DNA of 64,000 nucleotides, from NCBI RefSeq assembly GCF_014204815.1, contig NZ_JACHMC010000001.1, forward strand, positions 1,302,001 to 1,366,000, given 5' to 3'. Source of the DNA: Micrococcus flavus. Lineage in GTDB: Bacteria; Actinomycetota; Actinomycetes; Actinomycetales; Micrococcaceae. Positions 48,744 through 56,380 of this stretch are shown piece by piece. A program made the translations under genes and the position numbers. How positions within the stretch are numbered: the first letter of the stretch is position 1; each line of letters begins with the position of its first letter. Under the pieces are notes generated by a model. That model did no database searches and had not been told where the DNA came from. It saw nothing but the letters and a program-made list of their open reading frames with translations.

Positions 48744-51235
48744 GCTCGCTCGGCGCGGTCCTTCCACATCTGGAGCGACGATTCGAGTCGCAACGGATCG
48801 TGTTCTGGCATGACACGGATGGCGAGTACGCCGCCGAGTTCGACACGCTTGACCTCGGCGAGGTCACGACGTTGCGCGTCGAGAACAACGAGTACGCGGT
48901 GAAGAACCGTGTGCTGCATGACGATCCGGCGGCCAAGTTCCTCATTTACAGGGCAGGTGGCGTACCCGTCGGCATCGGCAACTGGTTGCTCGACCTTGAG
49001 CTGGCCTACGGCGTGTTCACGGCCGACCGTCCGGCGCTCGTGCGACAGGACCTTGGGCTCAATGGCCCCCGAATCGACCAGGTTGTCCGCGACCAGGAGA
49101 AGTTCTTCCGGGCCGCCAAGCGAGTGCAGATCCTCAAGACCTTACTCGCGTCCGACGACGACGCGGACAGGTTGCGCGCCAAGATGTGCGCTGTCTTGTT
49201 TGGCCAGCGGGAGCACAGCATGCTGGAACTCACTCGCACGCTGCTGATCGAGAACGCACGTAGCGAGGCGAGCAAGTACGAAGCCTTGGTTGAGCAGGGG
49301 CTCGATGGGTTCCACTGGGCTGGGGTAGCCAAGATTTACGGCTATGAAGCAAACGAGCCCAGCGTCGATGACTTCGTGTTGTGGATGTTCCGCCAGGCCG
49401 CCAACGGGTTCGCATCGGAGGTCCCAGGTGCGCTGCGCAACGTCCAGCTTGACTTCGCGAGCCTGCGCAATGACCGGCGCAGCACCGACGCCCTCGCGAT
49501 CTTGGCGCGGCGAGCGTCAGAGAGCCTGAGCTACGCGGACAGCATCGAGGACGCCGAACTCATCGACCTTGCTGGCAATGACCTCTTCGAGGATGTGGAA
49601 CAGAAGGTCATCAGTCTGCTCGCCCAGGCCGTTGGTGAACGGACGATGAACGCGCGGGAGGTCTCAGAGACGATCCGCGCTCGCCAGAGCAGCATCTGGG
49701 TGGACGGGTATCGGGAGTTGTACACGGCGCTCGGTGCCGCCTCGGACCTGCTGAGCGAACTCTCAACCGCGCGGTTCGCGATCGCGTCGTTCGACGAGGG
49801 CCTGGACCGCTACCGCACGCAGTGGTTCCGCATCGACCAGCTCTATCGACAGTTCCACTTCGCAGCTCGCACTACCGAGTATGCGGGACCGCTGGAAGCT
49901 CTCCGCTTCGAGGTGGAGAAGCACTATGCGAACCGGTATCTGTATGAGCTAGGCAACTCTTGGCAGCAGCAGGTCGACGCTGTGCAGGACTGGCGATCCG
50001 TGACGCTACGACCGCAGACCAGGTTCTTCACCGATCACGTTGAGCCGATCATCCGCAAGGGCAACCGGAAGGCCGTCGTCATCATCTCCGATGCGCTGCG
50101 CTACGAGATCGCCGATGAACTGCGCTCACGCATCCGGCAGGAAGACCGCTTCGACGCGGAACTCGACGCGATGCTGGGTGTGCTGCCGAGCTACACCCAG
50201 CTCGGCATGGCGGCCCTGCTTCCACACAAGAGCCTGGCCCACTCCCATGGTGGCGATCCCGTGCTCGTTGACGGCCAGCGTTCCGACGGAACTGCGAACC
50301 GCAACAAGGTCTTGGCTCCAGTGGGTGGGTTCGCGATCCGGGCCGAGGAAGTGTTGTCGATGCCACGTGGTGAGCTGCGCGAACTCTACGGTGCACACCA
50401 GGTGTTGTACGTCTACCACGACCGGATCGACGCAATCGGCGACAAGGCGACCACCGAGCGGCAGGTGTTCGAGGCTGCCAACGACGCGCTGCGCGATCTG
50501 GTGGACCTGATCAAGCGGCTGACCAACGCGAACGCCACGAACATCCTCGTCACCGCCGACCACGGCTTCCTCTTCCAGGACACCGCACTAGCCGACGCCT
50601 CGTACCTATCGACCAAGCCGCAGGGCGATGACCTCGTGGTCACCAACCGTCGATACGTGCTCGGGCGGGGCCTCAAGGACGATCCGGCCTTCCGGACGTT
50701 TGAGCCCGAACAGGTGGGGCTCAGCAGCGACCTTGAGGTACAGATTCCCAAGTCAATCCACCGCCTCAAGCTCCCAGGAGCTGGCTCACGGTTCGTCCAT
50801 GGCGGAGCCTCGCTCCAGGAAGTCGTGGTGCCGGTCGTCACGGTCAACAAGAAGCGCAAGAGCGACACCCGGCTCGTCAACGTCGAGGTACTGCCCGAGA
50901 CAGACAAGATCACCACCGGGCAACTCGTCGTGAAGCTCTTCCAGTCCGAGCCAGTGAGCGAGAAGGTCCAGCCGCGCACCCTGCGCGCGGGCATCTACGT
51001 CGGCGAGACCCTGATCTCGAACCAGCCCGAGCTGATCTTCGACCAGCCCTCCGATGACAAGCGTGACCGCTACCAGAGCGCACGGATGCTGCTCAGCCAG
51101 GACGCCAACGAGTTCAACAACCGCACGGTCGAGTTCCGACTCGAAGAGCAGATACCCAACACCACACAGTGGCGCGTCTACCAGCGGGCTCAGTACCTGC
51201 TCAAGCGCTCGTTCACGTCGGACTTCGATTTCTAG
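48740..51235 (+). CDS. pglZ: BREX-1 system phosphatase-like protein PglZ
   Basis: 831 residues of the alkaline-phosphatase superfamily. The metal-binding aspartate D451 lies in VVIISDALRYE, and D607–H608 in TADHGFLF provide the second site. PglZ is required for both defence and methylation in type 1 BREX and binds PglX. The start ATG at 48740 overlaps the DUF1016 stop (ATGA); an open frame further upstream lies inside that gene and was rejected. Length matches type A PglZ. 14 bp separate it from brxL. Confidence 0.94.
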   Translation: MSSLGAVLPHLERRFESQRIVFWHDTDGEYAAEFDTLDLGEVTTLRVENNEYAVKNRVLHDDPAAKFLIYRAGGVPVGIGNWLLDLELAYGVFTADRPALVRQDLGLNGPRIDQVVRDQEKFFRAAKRVQILKTLLASDDDADRLRAKMCAVLFGQREHSMLELTRTLLIENARSEASKYEALVEQGLDGFHWAGVAKIYGYEANEPSVDDFVLWMFRQAANGFASEVPGALRNVQLDFASLRNDRRSTDALAILARRASESLSYADSIEDAELIDLAGNDLFEDVEQKVISLLAQAVGERTMNAREVSETIRARQSSIWVDGYRELYTALGAASDLLSELSTARFAIASFDEGLDRYRTQWFRIDQLYRQFHFAARTTEYAGPLEALRFEVEKHYANRYLYELGNSWQQQVDAVQDWRSVTLRPQTRFFTDHVEPIIRKGNRKAVVIISDALRYEIADELRSRIRQEDRFDAELDAMLGVLPSYTQLGMAALLPHKSLAHSHGGDPVLVDGQRSDGTANRNKVLAPVGGFAIRAEEVLSMPRGELRELYGAHQVLYVYHDRIDAIGDKATTERQVFEAANDALRDLVDLIKRLTNANATNILVTADHGFLFQDTALADASYLSTKPQGDDLVVTNRRYVLGRGLKDDPAFRTFEPEQVGLSSDLEVQIPKSIHRLKLPGAGSRFVHGGASLQEVVVPVVTVNKKRKSDTRLVNVEVLPETDKITTGQLVVKLFQSEPVSEKVQPRTLRAGIYVGETLISNQPELIFDQPSDDKRDRYQSARMLLSQDANEFNNRTVEFRLEEQIPNTTQWRVYQRAQYLLKRSFTSDFDF

Positions 51236-51249
51236 GGGGAGCAGTAGCC

Positions 51250-53373
51250 ATGACGGACACCCAGAACCATCCCGGCGACGAGCCAGACGCCACGACGAGT
51301 ACACCGCAGCAGAGCGACCTCGACTACAAGATCAACCTGCTGTTCGGCGGCTCGGTCGTGCGCAAGGACCTCGTGAAGGCCGTCAAGGGCAACGCGATCG
51401 TTCCCTCCTACGTGCTAGAGTACTTGCTCGGCCAGTACGCCGCGTCCGACGACGAGGCGACGATCCAGGCCGGTATTGATGCGGTGCGGAAGATTCTTGC
51501 TGACCACTACGTGCACCGCAACGAGTCCGAACTGGTGAAGTCCACCATCCGCGAGAAGGGCCGCCACCGGATCATCGACAAGGTGACCGTGACCCTGAAC
51601 GACAAGCAGGACGTGTACCAGGCATCGTTCGCCAACCTGGGCCTCAGCGGCGTGATCGTCGAACCGGCGACCGTGAAGGCGAACCCGAAGCTGCTCGTCG
51701 GTGGCGTGTGGTGTATCTGCGACATCGAGTACTTCCACAGCGACGACGCTCGCGTGGTGCCGTGGATTCTAGGAAGCCTGAAGCCGATCCAGATGTCGAG
51801 CTTCGACTACGAGGGCTACCTCGAATCACGCCTGGGGTTCAACACGGAAGAGTGGATCGACCTGCTGATCCAATCCATCGGGTTCAACCCCGAGATGTTC
51901 GGTCGCCGTGCGAAGCTCCTGCAGCTCGTGCGCCTCATCCCGTTCGTTGAGCGCAACTACAACCTGGTTGAACTCGGGCCGAAGGGTACCGGCAAGTCCC
52001 ACATCTACTCCGAGTTCTCGCCCCACGGCATGCTGATCTCCGGTGGCGAGGTCACCGTCCCCAAGCTCTTCGTCAACAACGCCAACGGCCGTATCGGCCT
52101 GGTTGGCTACTGGGATGTCGTCGCGTTCGACGAGTTCGCAGGCAAGAAGAAGCGCACCGACAAAGCGCTCGTCGACATCATGAAGAACTACATGGCGAAC
52201 AAGTCGTTCTCGCGCGGCGTCGAGACCCTCGGGGCCGAAGCATCGATGGTGTTCGTGGGCAACACCTCGCACAACGTGCCCTACATGCTCAAGCACTCCG
52301 ACCTCTTCGACGAACTGCCCGAGTCGTACCACGACTCCGCCTACCTCGACCGGCTCCACTTCTACATCCCCGGCTGGGAGGTAGACACCATCCGCAGTGA
52401 GATGTTCTCCGCCGGCTACGGCTTCGTCGTCGACTACATCGCCGAAGTCCTGCGGTCGATGCGCAACACCGACTACTCCGACCGCTACCAGCAGCACTTC
52501 ACCCTCGGCTCAGACATCTCCACCCGCGACCGCGACGGCATCCACAAGACCTTCTCCGGCCTGATGAAGCTGATCTACCCAGATGGCAAAGCAACCCCAG
52601 CCGAGATCGAGGAGCTGCTCCGGTTCGCCGTCGAAGGACGCAAGCGAGTCAAGGACCAAATCCTGCGGATCGACTCCACGATGGCCGCCGTCAACTTCGG
52701 CTACAGCGACAAGACCGGCACCTGGCACGGCGTCACCACGCTCGAACAAGACGAGTACCCCGACTACTACCAAGCGCGATCGCCCCGGACCGACGACGTG
52801 GTCTCGACCGATGAGGTGGATGCCACCGACGCAGAACCCACAGCGACGGTCCAGCCGTCGAACGCGCAGGCGCCTCAACTATTCGAGGGACATCGAGAGT
52901 TCCAGGAGAACCAGCGCGGAGTCTCCTACGAAGCGCTGCTCATGCCGTACCTCCGCGGTGCAAGCGACATCACCATCTTCGACCCCTACATCCGGCTGCC
53001 GCACCAAGGGCGCAACCTCGTCGACCTGCTCGCTCTGCTGGCAGCCTCCAAAGACCCCGCCGACGAAATCACCGTCACGCTCGTGACCAAGGAAGTCCGA
53101 GGCGAGTACGAGCAACAACACCTCCTCATGCTCAAGGACATCCAAGACAGCGCCGCCACCGCAGGCATCCAGTTCACGGTCACCTGGGACGACACCATCC
53201 ACGACCGGTCAATCCGCACCGACCGCGGCTGGAAGCTCCTCCTCGGCCGAGGACTCGACATCTTCCAGAAGGGCTCCGGTAGCCCGTACGACCTCGGCTC
53301 CCGACGCCAAGAGTTCCGCCAGGTTTTCGCCTTCGGCATCACCTACATCAACGAAGGCGACGGTGACTCATGA
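51250..53373 (+). CDS. brxL: BREX system Lon-protease-like AAA+ protein BrxL with C-terminal MIT_C/PLD-like domain
   Basis: 707 residues. The core includes GPKGTGKS (243–250, Walker A), VVAFDEFAGKK (Walker B) and Lon-like features; BrxL forms DNA-binding hexamers and dodecamers and is needed for phage restriction. From about residue 550 an extra domain reads YLRGASDITIFDPYIRLPHQ and later HDRSIRTDRGWKLLLGRGLD, the pattern of the MIT C-terminal phospholipase-D-like domain (H-D-R-x2-R). Residues about 515–545 form the linker. A GGGGAG site precedes the ATG. The stop overlaps the SIR2-like start (ATGA). Confidence 0.93.
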   Translation: MTDTQNHPGDEPDATTSTPQQSDLDYKINLLFGGSVVRKDLVKAVKGNAIVPSYVLEYLLGQYAASDDEATIQAGIDAVRKILADHYVHRNESELVKSTIREKGRHRIIDKVTVTLNDKQDVYQASFANLGLSGVIVEPATVKANPKLLVGGVWCICDIEYFHSDDARVVPWILGSLKPIQMSSFDYEGYLESRLGFNTEEWIDLLIQSIGFNPEMFGRRAKLLQLVRLIPFVERNYNLVELGPKGTGKSHIYSEFSPHGMLISGGEVTVPKLFVNNANGRIGLVGYWDVVAFDEFAGKKKRTDKALVDIMKNYMANKSFSRGVETLGAEASMVFVGNTSHNVPYMLKHSDLFDELPESYHDSAYLDRLHFYIPGWEVDTIRSEMFSAGYGFVVDYIAEVLRSMRNTDYSDRYQQHFTLGSDISTRDRDGIHKTFSGLMKLIYPDGKATPAEIEELLRFAVEGRKRVKDQILRIDSTMAAVNFGYSDKTGTWHGVTTLEQDEYPDYYQARSPRTDDVVSTDEVDATDAEPTATVQPSNAQAPQLFEGHREFQENQRGVSYEALLMPYLRGASDITIFDPYIRLPHQGRNLVDLLALLAASKDPADEITVTLVTKEVRGEYEQQHLLMLKDIQDSAATAGIQFTVTWDDTIHDRSIRTDRGWKLLLGRGLDIFQKGSGSPYDLGSRRQEFRQVFAFGITYINEGDGDS

Positions 53374-53778
53374 CCGATATCAGCATCAACGGGATTTCCC
53401 ATAGGCCTGTATCGGGTATTTCCGAGGACAGCCTCAGTCCCGAGCGACTTCGCACTATTGTTCAGGAATCTTACCTGAACTTCCTGTTCGGCGCAGGAAC
53501 TCCGTCGTCGTTCTTCGGCCTGTTAGGAAACGTGGAAGACGCGTTGACTGAACTCGCGGACTCACCCGCGGACGATGAAGTGAAGGTGCTCGTCCGCGCG
53601 TCGATTCACGCGTACTTCTTCGACTCAGTACTCGTTCCGAATCTAAAGATCATTGAGCGTCACGCTGACGCAGAACCCGTCCTTACCTCGTACGCCAAGT
53701 TTCTGCGCACCGTCAACCGCATTCTTCTCAAGCGCCACAGCTCAATACTTGCTAAGCAAGCCAACATCTTCACGACAA
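53370..53778 (+). pseudogene. SIR2-like protein, N-terminal fragment cut by IS element
   Basis: The ATG overlaps the brxL stop (ATGA), so this was the last gene of the BREX operon. About 136 residues remain. QESYLNFLFGAGTPSSFFG carries the GAG motif of SIR2-like NAD-binding domains, and the fragment ends at KQANIFTT, where the family normally continues with an N-Y-D motif. At that point (53779) the IS3 element begins, and the frame runs on for 34 non-homologous codons. Many anti-phage systems use SIR2 domains to deplete NAD+. Family assignment rests on these motifs only. The fragment is probably inactive. Confidence 0.7.
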
Positions 53779-53847
53779 AGGGACTGGTGCGCGAAGAGGT
53801 GACATACGATCTGTGGTGTTCGCACACCACAGGGAAGGATGTGCACC

Positions 53848-54141
53848 ATGCCCGCCCCCTACCCCCGAGAGTTCCGCGATGACGTCGTCCGCGTGGCCCA
53901 GAACCGCGAGCCCGGTACTCGGCTGCGCCAGATCGCCCAGGACTTCGGCATCTCCGAGTCTTACTTGACGAACTGGATGCGTCAGGCAGAGATCGAGGCC
54001 GGCAACAAACCCGGGACCACGAAGGCCGAAGCTGAAGAACTCCGCACTGCCCGGCGCAGGATCCGTCTGCTGGAGCAGGAGAACGAAGTCCTGCGCCGGG
54101 TAGCGGCCTACCTGTCCCAGGCGAACCTGCCGAAAAAATGA
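53848..54141 (+). CDS. IS3-family transposase OrfA
   Basis: 97 residues. N-terminal helix-turn-helix (YPREFRDDVVRVAQ, then IAQDFGISESYLTNWMRQAE) and a C-terminal leucine-zipper-like helix (RRIRLLEQENEVLRRVAAYL). AGGGAAGG lies 9 bases before the ATG. It ends at CCGAAAAAATGA; the run of six A's is a plausible -1 slippage site to make the OrfAB fusion transposase. Binds the inverted repeats. Confidence 0.92.
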   Translation: MPAPYPREFRDDVVRVAQNREPGTRLRQIAQDFGISESYLTNWMRQAEIEAGNKPGTTKAEAEELRTARRRIRLLEQENEVLRRVAAYLSQANLPKK

Positions 54142-55022
54142 TGTACCCGCTCGTGAAAGAGCTCGCCACTGACGGGATCCCCGTCGTGGTGTCCTTGCGG
54201 GTGCTCAAGCTCGCCCGCCAGCCTTACTACCGCTGGCTGGAGAACCCTCTCACGCGAACCGATCTCGACCAGGCCTACCGGGCCAACGCCCTGCACGCCG
54301 CTCACCAGAACGACCCGGAGTTCGGGTACCGGCTGCTGCGTGACGAGGCCGAGAACGCCGGGGAACCCATGGCCACCCGGACCGCCTGGCGGCTCTGCCA
54401 GGCCAACCGGTGGCACTCAGCGTTCGGGACCAAGCGAGGCAAGAACGGGCGCCGGCCCGGCCCGCCCGTGCACGATGACCGTGTCAAGCGCCAGTTCACC
54501 GCCCAAGGACTGAACCAGCTCTGGCTGACCGACATCACCGGGCACCCCACGGGCGAGGGCAAGCTCTACCTCTGCGCCATCAAGGACCTCTACGCCGGGC
54601 GGATCGTGGGGTACTCCATGGCCGGGCGCATGCAGGCCTCGTTGGCCGTGGACGCCCTTCACCAAGCCGTGGCGCGCCGAGGAGGCACGAGCGTGGTGGC
54701 CGGGTGCGTGGTGCACTCCGACCGCGGCTCGCAGTTCAGCTCGAACTTGTTCCAGGACGCCCTCACCCGGCACGGGCTGCTCGGTTCGATGGGACAGGTC
54801 GGCTCGGCCGGGGACAATGCGGCCATGGAGTCCTTCTTCGCGCTCCTGCAGAAGAACGTGCTCGATCGACGGCAATGGGCCACACGGGAGGAGTTACGCA
54901 CGGCGATCGTGACGTGGATCGAGAAGACGTATCACCGGCGGCGCCGACAGGACCGGCTGGGTCGGTTGACCCCGGTCGAGTGCGAGATGATCATGGACCC
55001 CACGACCGCACACGCGGCGTGA
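54138..55022 (+). CDS. IS3-family transposase OrfB (DDE integrase)
   Basis: 294 residues. HTH_21 region (RQPYYRWLENP, YGYR-like FGYRLLRDEAE) followed by the rve integrase core: first D in LWLTDITGHPT, second D in VVHSDRGSQFSS, and E in AAMESFFALLQKN, with the usual D-D(35)E spacing. The catalytic core is intact. It begins with ATGATG overlapping the orfA stop and can be made alone or as the OrfAB frameshift product. The element therefore looks competent to move. Confidence 0.93.
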   Translation: MMYPLVKELATDGIPVVVSLRVLKLARQPYYRWLENPLTRTDLDQAYRANALHAAHQNDPEFGYRLLRDEAENAGEPMATRTAWRLCQANRWHSAFGTKRGKNGRRPGPPVHDDRVKRQFTAQGLNQLWLTDITGHPTGEGKLYLCAIKDLYAGRIVGYSMAGRMQASLAVDALHQAVARRGGTSVVAGCVVHSDRGSQFSSNLFQDALTRHGLLGSMGQVGSAGDNAAMESFFALLQKNVLDRRQWATREELRTAIVTWIEKTYHRRRRQDRLGRLTPVECEMIMDPTTAHAA

Positions 55023-55055
55023 GACAAACTGTCACCTATCCATGCACCAGTCCCT

Positions 55056-55296
55056 ACCGTTCGGCCAGGGACTTGACACTCATCCCGCCCAGATAATCAC
55101 CGACAAGCTGGTCCACCTCGGAGGCAGTGAGAAAAGTTTGAGCCGTCTCGATAGTCCTCACAACAGGCCCCCGACCATCACTCGGCGCGCTACTCTGGGG
55201 TCGTGCGGACACCTTGTAGACCCCGCGCAACAGGCGGTTGACCAAGGTTTTTGTCTTCGGGGCGGAGTTGCCGAACGTGCTACTTAGGCACCCCAC
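55056..55296 (-). pseudogene. HTH protein fragment truncated by the IS element
   Basis: The minus-strand frame reads TASEVDQLVGDYLGGMSVKS and LAER, the start of a resolvase-type helix-turn-helix that would continue F-G-I-x-R-x-T-V, but the IS end supplies a TAG at once. Such HTH domains occur in small proteins next to actinobacterial recombinases. The upstream part (TLVNRLLRGVYKVSAR) has no recognised domain. The GTG at 55296 sits in a hairpin and is a doubtful start, so the original 5' end is unclear. Confidence 0.5.
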
Positions 55297-55341
55297 ACGA
55301 AGCCCCCGGAATCATGCAGATTCCGGGGGCTTCTTCGTGTG
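55294..55341 (-). terminator. Hairpin at the right edge of the island
   Basis: CACACGAAGCCCCCGGAATC (55294–55313) pairs with 55319–55341, with a 3-base bulge, around ATGCA. It contains the stop codon of the MFS pseudogene and lies at its 3' end, so it is probably that gene's terminator. Confidence 0.6.
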
Positions 55342-55885
55342 CTCAGCGAAGCCCGCCGTCAGCGCATCCACGGCGGCCCCCGTGTGCTCCCCGAGCGGGC
55401 CGAGCTTCCCCTGCGTGCGCAGCTGCGGGATCGTGGTGCCGGCCGAGTCCCGCGTGGCCGAGGCGAGCGAGTCGACCGCCGGGCCGGTGAGGCCGGCGTC
55501 GTCCAGGGCCGCGGGCAGCGTGGCGGCCAGGGCGGTGGAGATGATGGCCCCGGCGACCGCGGTGCCCAGCGCCGAGCCAGCCCGAGGCGTCCGGGCCCAG
55601 GAGCAGGGCGAGCACCACCACGCCGGCCACCTCCAGACCCAGCCCGATCAGCACGGTGCCCGGGGCGCCGAACCGGGCCGCCAGGTGACGGGCCGCGGCG
55701 CCCGAGAGGAACGCGCCCGCGGCCATCGCGGCCAGGACCAGGCCCGCCCCCATCACATCCAGGCCGAGCGCGTTGACGAGGTAGAGCGGCAGCACGAAGA
55801 TGATGGCGAACTCGCCGACGGCGAGAGGGCCGATGGCCGCCGTGCCCACGGCTTAGACGGCCCGGGTCCCGATCAGCATGCCCCC
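55312..55885 (-). pseudogene. MFS drug-transporter remnant
   Basis: The readable C-terminal part has transmembrane helices such as GEFAIIFVLPLYLVNALGLD and AAMAAGAFLSGAAARHLAAR, then, after a frameshift near 55,580, LGTAVAGAIISTALAATLPA and a tail ending HTKKPPESA. A TAA at 55853–55855 interrupts GTRAV-AVGTAAIG where a glutamine codon (CAA) is expected. The N-terminal helices are missing. High-GC codons show it is native chromosome, not island DNA. The pattern fits DHA2/EmrB-like exporters; clearly non-functional. Confidence 0.75.
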
Positions 55886-56074
55886 GCTCGAGGAGGCTGC
55901 CGCGAGCGGGGCCGCCCGGGGCCGCCCGGCGGCCGATTCCGTCGCTCAGCTTCGCAGGGACGACACCGCCGGGCATCAACCGTTCGACGGACGCCCGGTC
56001 CGCTGCCGGGCGTAGAGTCGGCCGGTGAGGGCGTCGACCCGACGCCGCACCCCCGCCGACGAGGAGGTCTGCCC

Positions 56075-56380
56075 ATGTCCGTCGTGAAGATCAACGCCAT
56101 CAGCGTCCCCGAGGGCGCCGGCCCGGAGCTCGAGAAGCGGTTCGCCGCCCGCAAGCACGCGGTGGACCAGGAGCCGGGCTTCGAGGGCTTCCAGCTGCTC
56201 CGGCCCACGGCGGGCGAGGACCGCTACTTCGTGGTCACGACGTGGGCGTCGGAGGAGGACTTCCAGCGCTGGCGGGACGGGCGCATGCCCGCCGCTCACG
56301 CCGCCGAGCAGGGCGGCCGCCCAGCGCCGGTCGCCACGGGCGCCGACCTGCTCGAGTTCGAGGTCGTGGACCTGGGCTGA
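56075..56380 (+). CDS. mhuD: MhuD-like haem-degrading monooxygenase (ABM fold)
   Basis: 101 residues, ferredoxin-like ABM-fold protein. The sequence closely follows the mycobacterial MhuD pattern (VVKINAISVPEGAGPELEKR, GFQLLRP, DRYFVVTTW). The residues that define MhuD, N7, W66 and H75, are all at the expected positions. MhuD releases iron from haem in the cytosol, giving mycobilin. GAGGAGG lies 8 bases before the ATG at 56075; the longer open frame upstream was rejected. The 3' end overlaps the convergent P-type ATPase gene by 85 bp. The family call is from recalled residues; HmoA-like is the fallback. Confidence 0.82.
   Translation: MSVVKINAISVPEGAGPELEKRFAARKHAVDQEPGFEGFQLLRPTAGEDRYFVVTTWASEEDFQRWRDGRMPAAHAAEQGGRPAPVATGADLLEFEVVDLG

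Larger units (their letters stand above)
53779..55055 (+). mobile_element. IS3-family insertion sequence
   Basis: About 1,277 bp. Terminal inverted repeats begin AGGGACTGGTGC at 53779 and its exact complement ends at 55055; eight further bases (AGGTGACA) match after a 6-base variable gap. It carries orfA and orfB with the ATGATG/A6 junction typical of IS3 programmed frameshifting. The bases flanking the two ends (CAA and ACC) do not match, so no target duplication is visible. Both neighbouring genes are cut exactly at its ends. Confidence 0.88.
37516..55296. mobile_element. Genomic defence island carrying type 1 BREX
   Basis: The region between tRNA-His and the MFS pseudogene has clearly lower GC and more A/T-ending codons than both flanks. 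It holds a decayed serine recombinase, a truncated hydrolase, an HTH gene, a full BREX operon, an interrupted SIR2-like gene, an IS3-family element and an HTH fragment. No phage structural or conjugation genes are present, so it is not self-mobile now. The left edge is set by tRNA-His; the right edge, between 55,056 and about 55,296, is approximate. Confidence 0.85.

Noticed and set aside
37516-55296. Prophage or integrative conjugative element
   Set aside because: No capsid, terminase, portal, relaxase or type IV secretion genes are visible; only defence and decayed recombination genes.
55056-55296. Long tRNA-His 3' duplicate at the right island edge
   Set aside because: Only the 7-bp CACCCCA match was found; the T-arm sequence is not repeated.
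55238-56074. Long N-terminal extension of the mhuD frame
   Set aside because: It is antisense to the MFS pseudogene; a strong ribosome-binding site marks the start at 56075.
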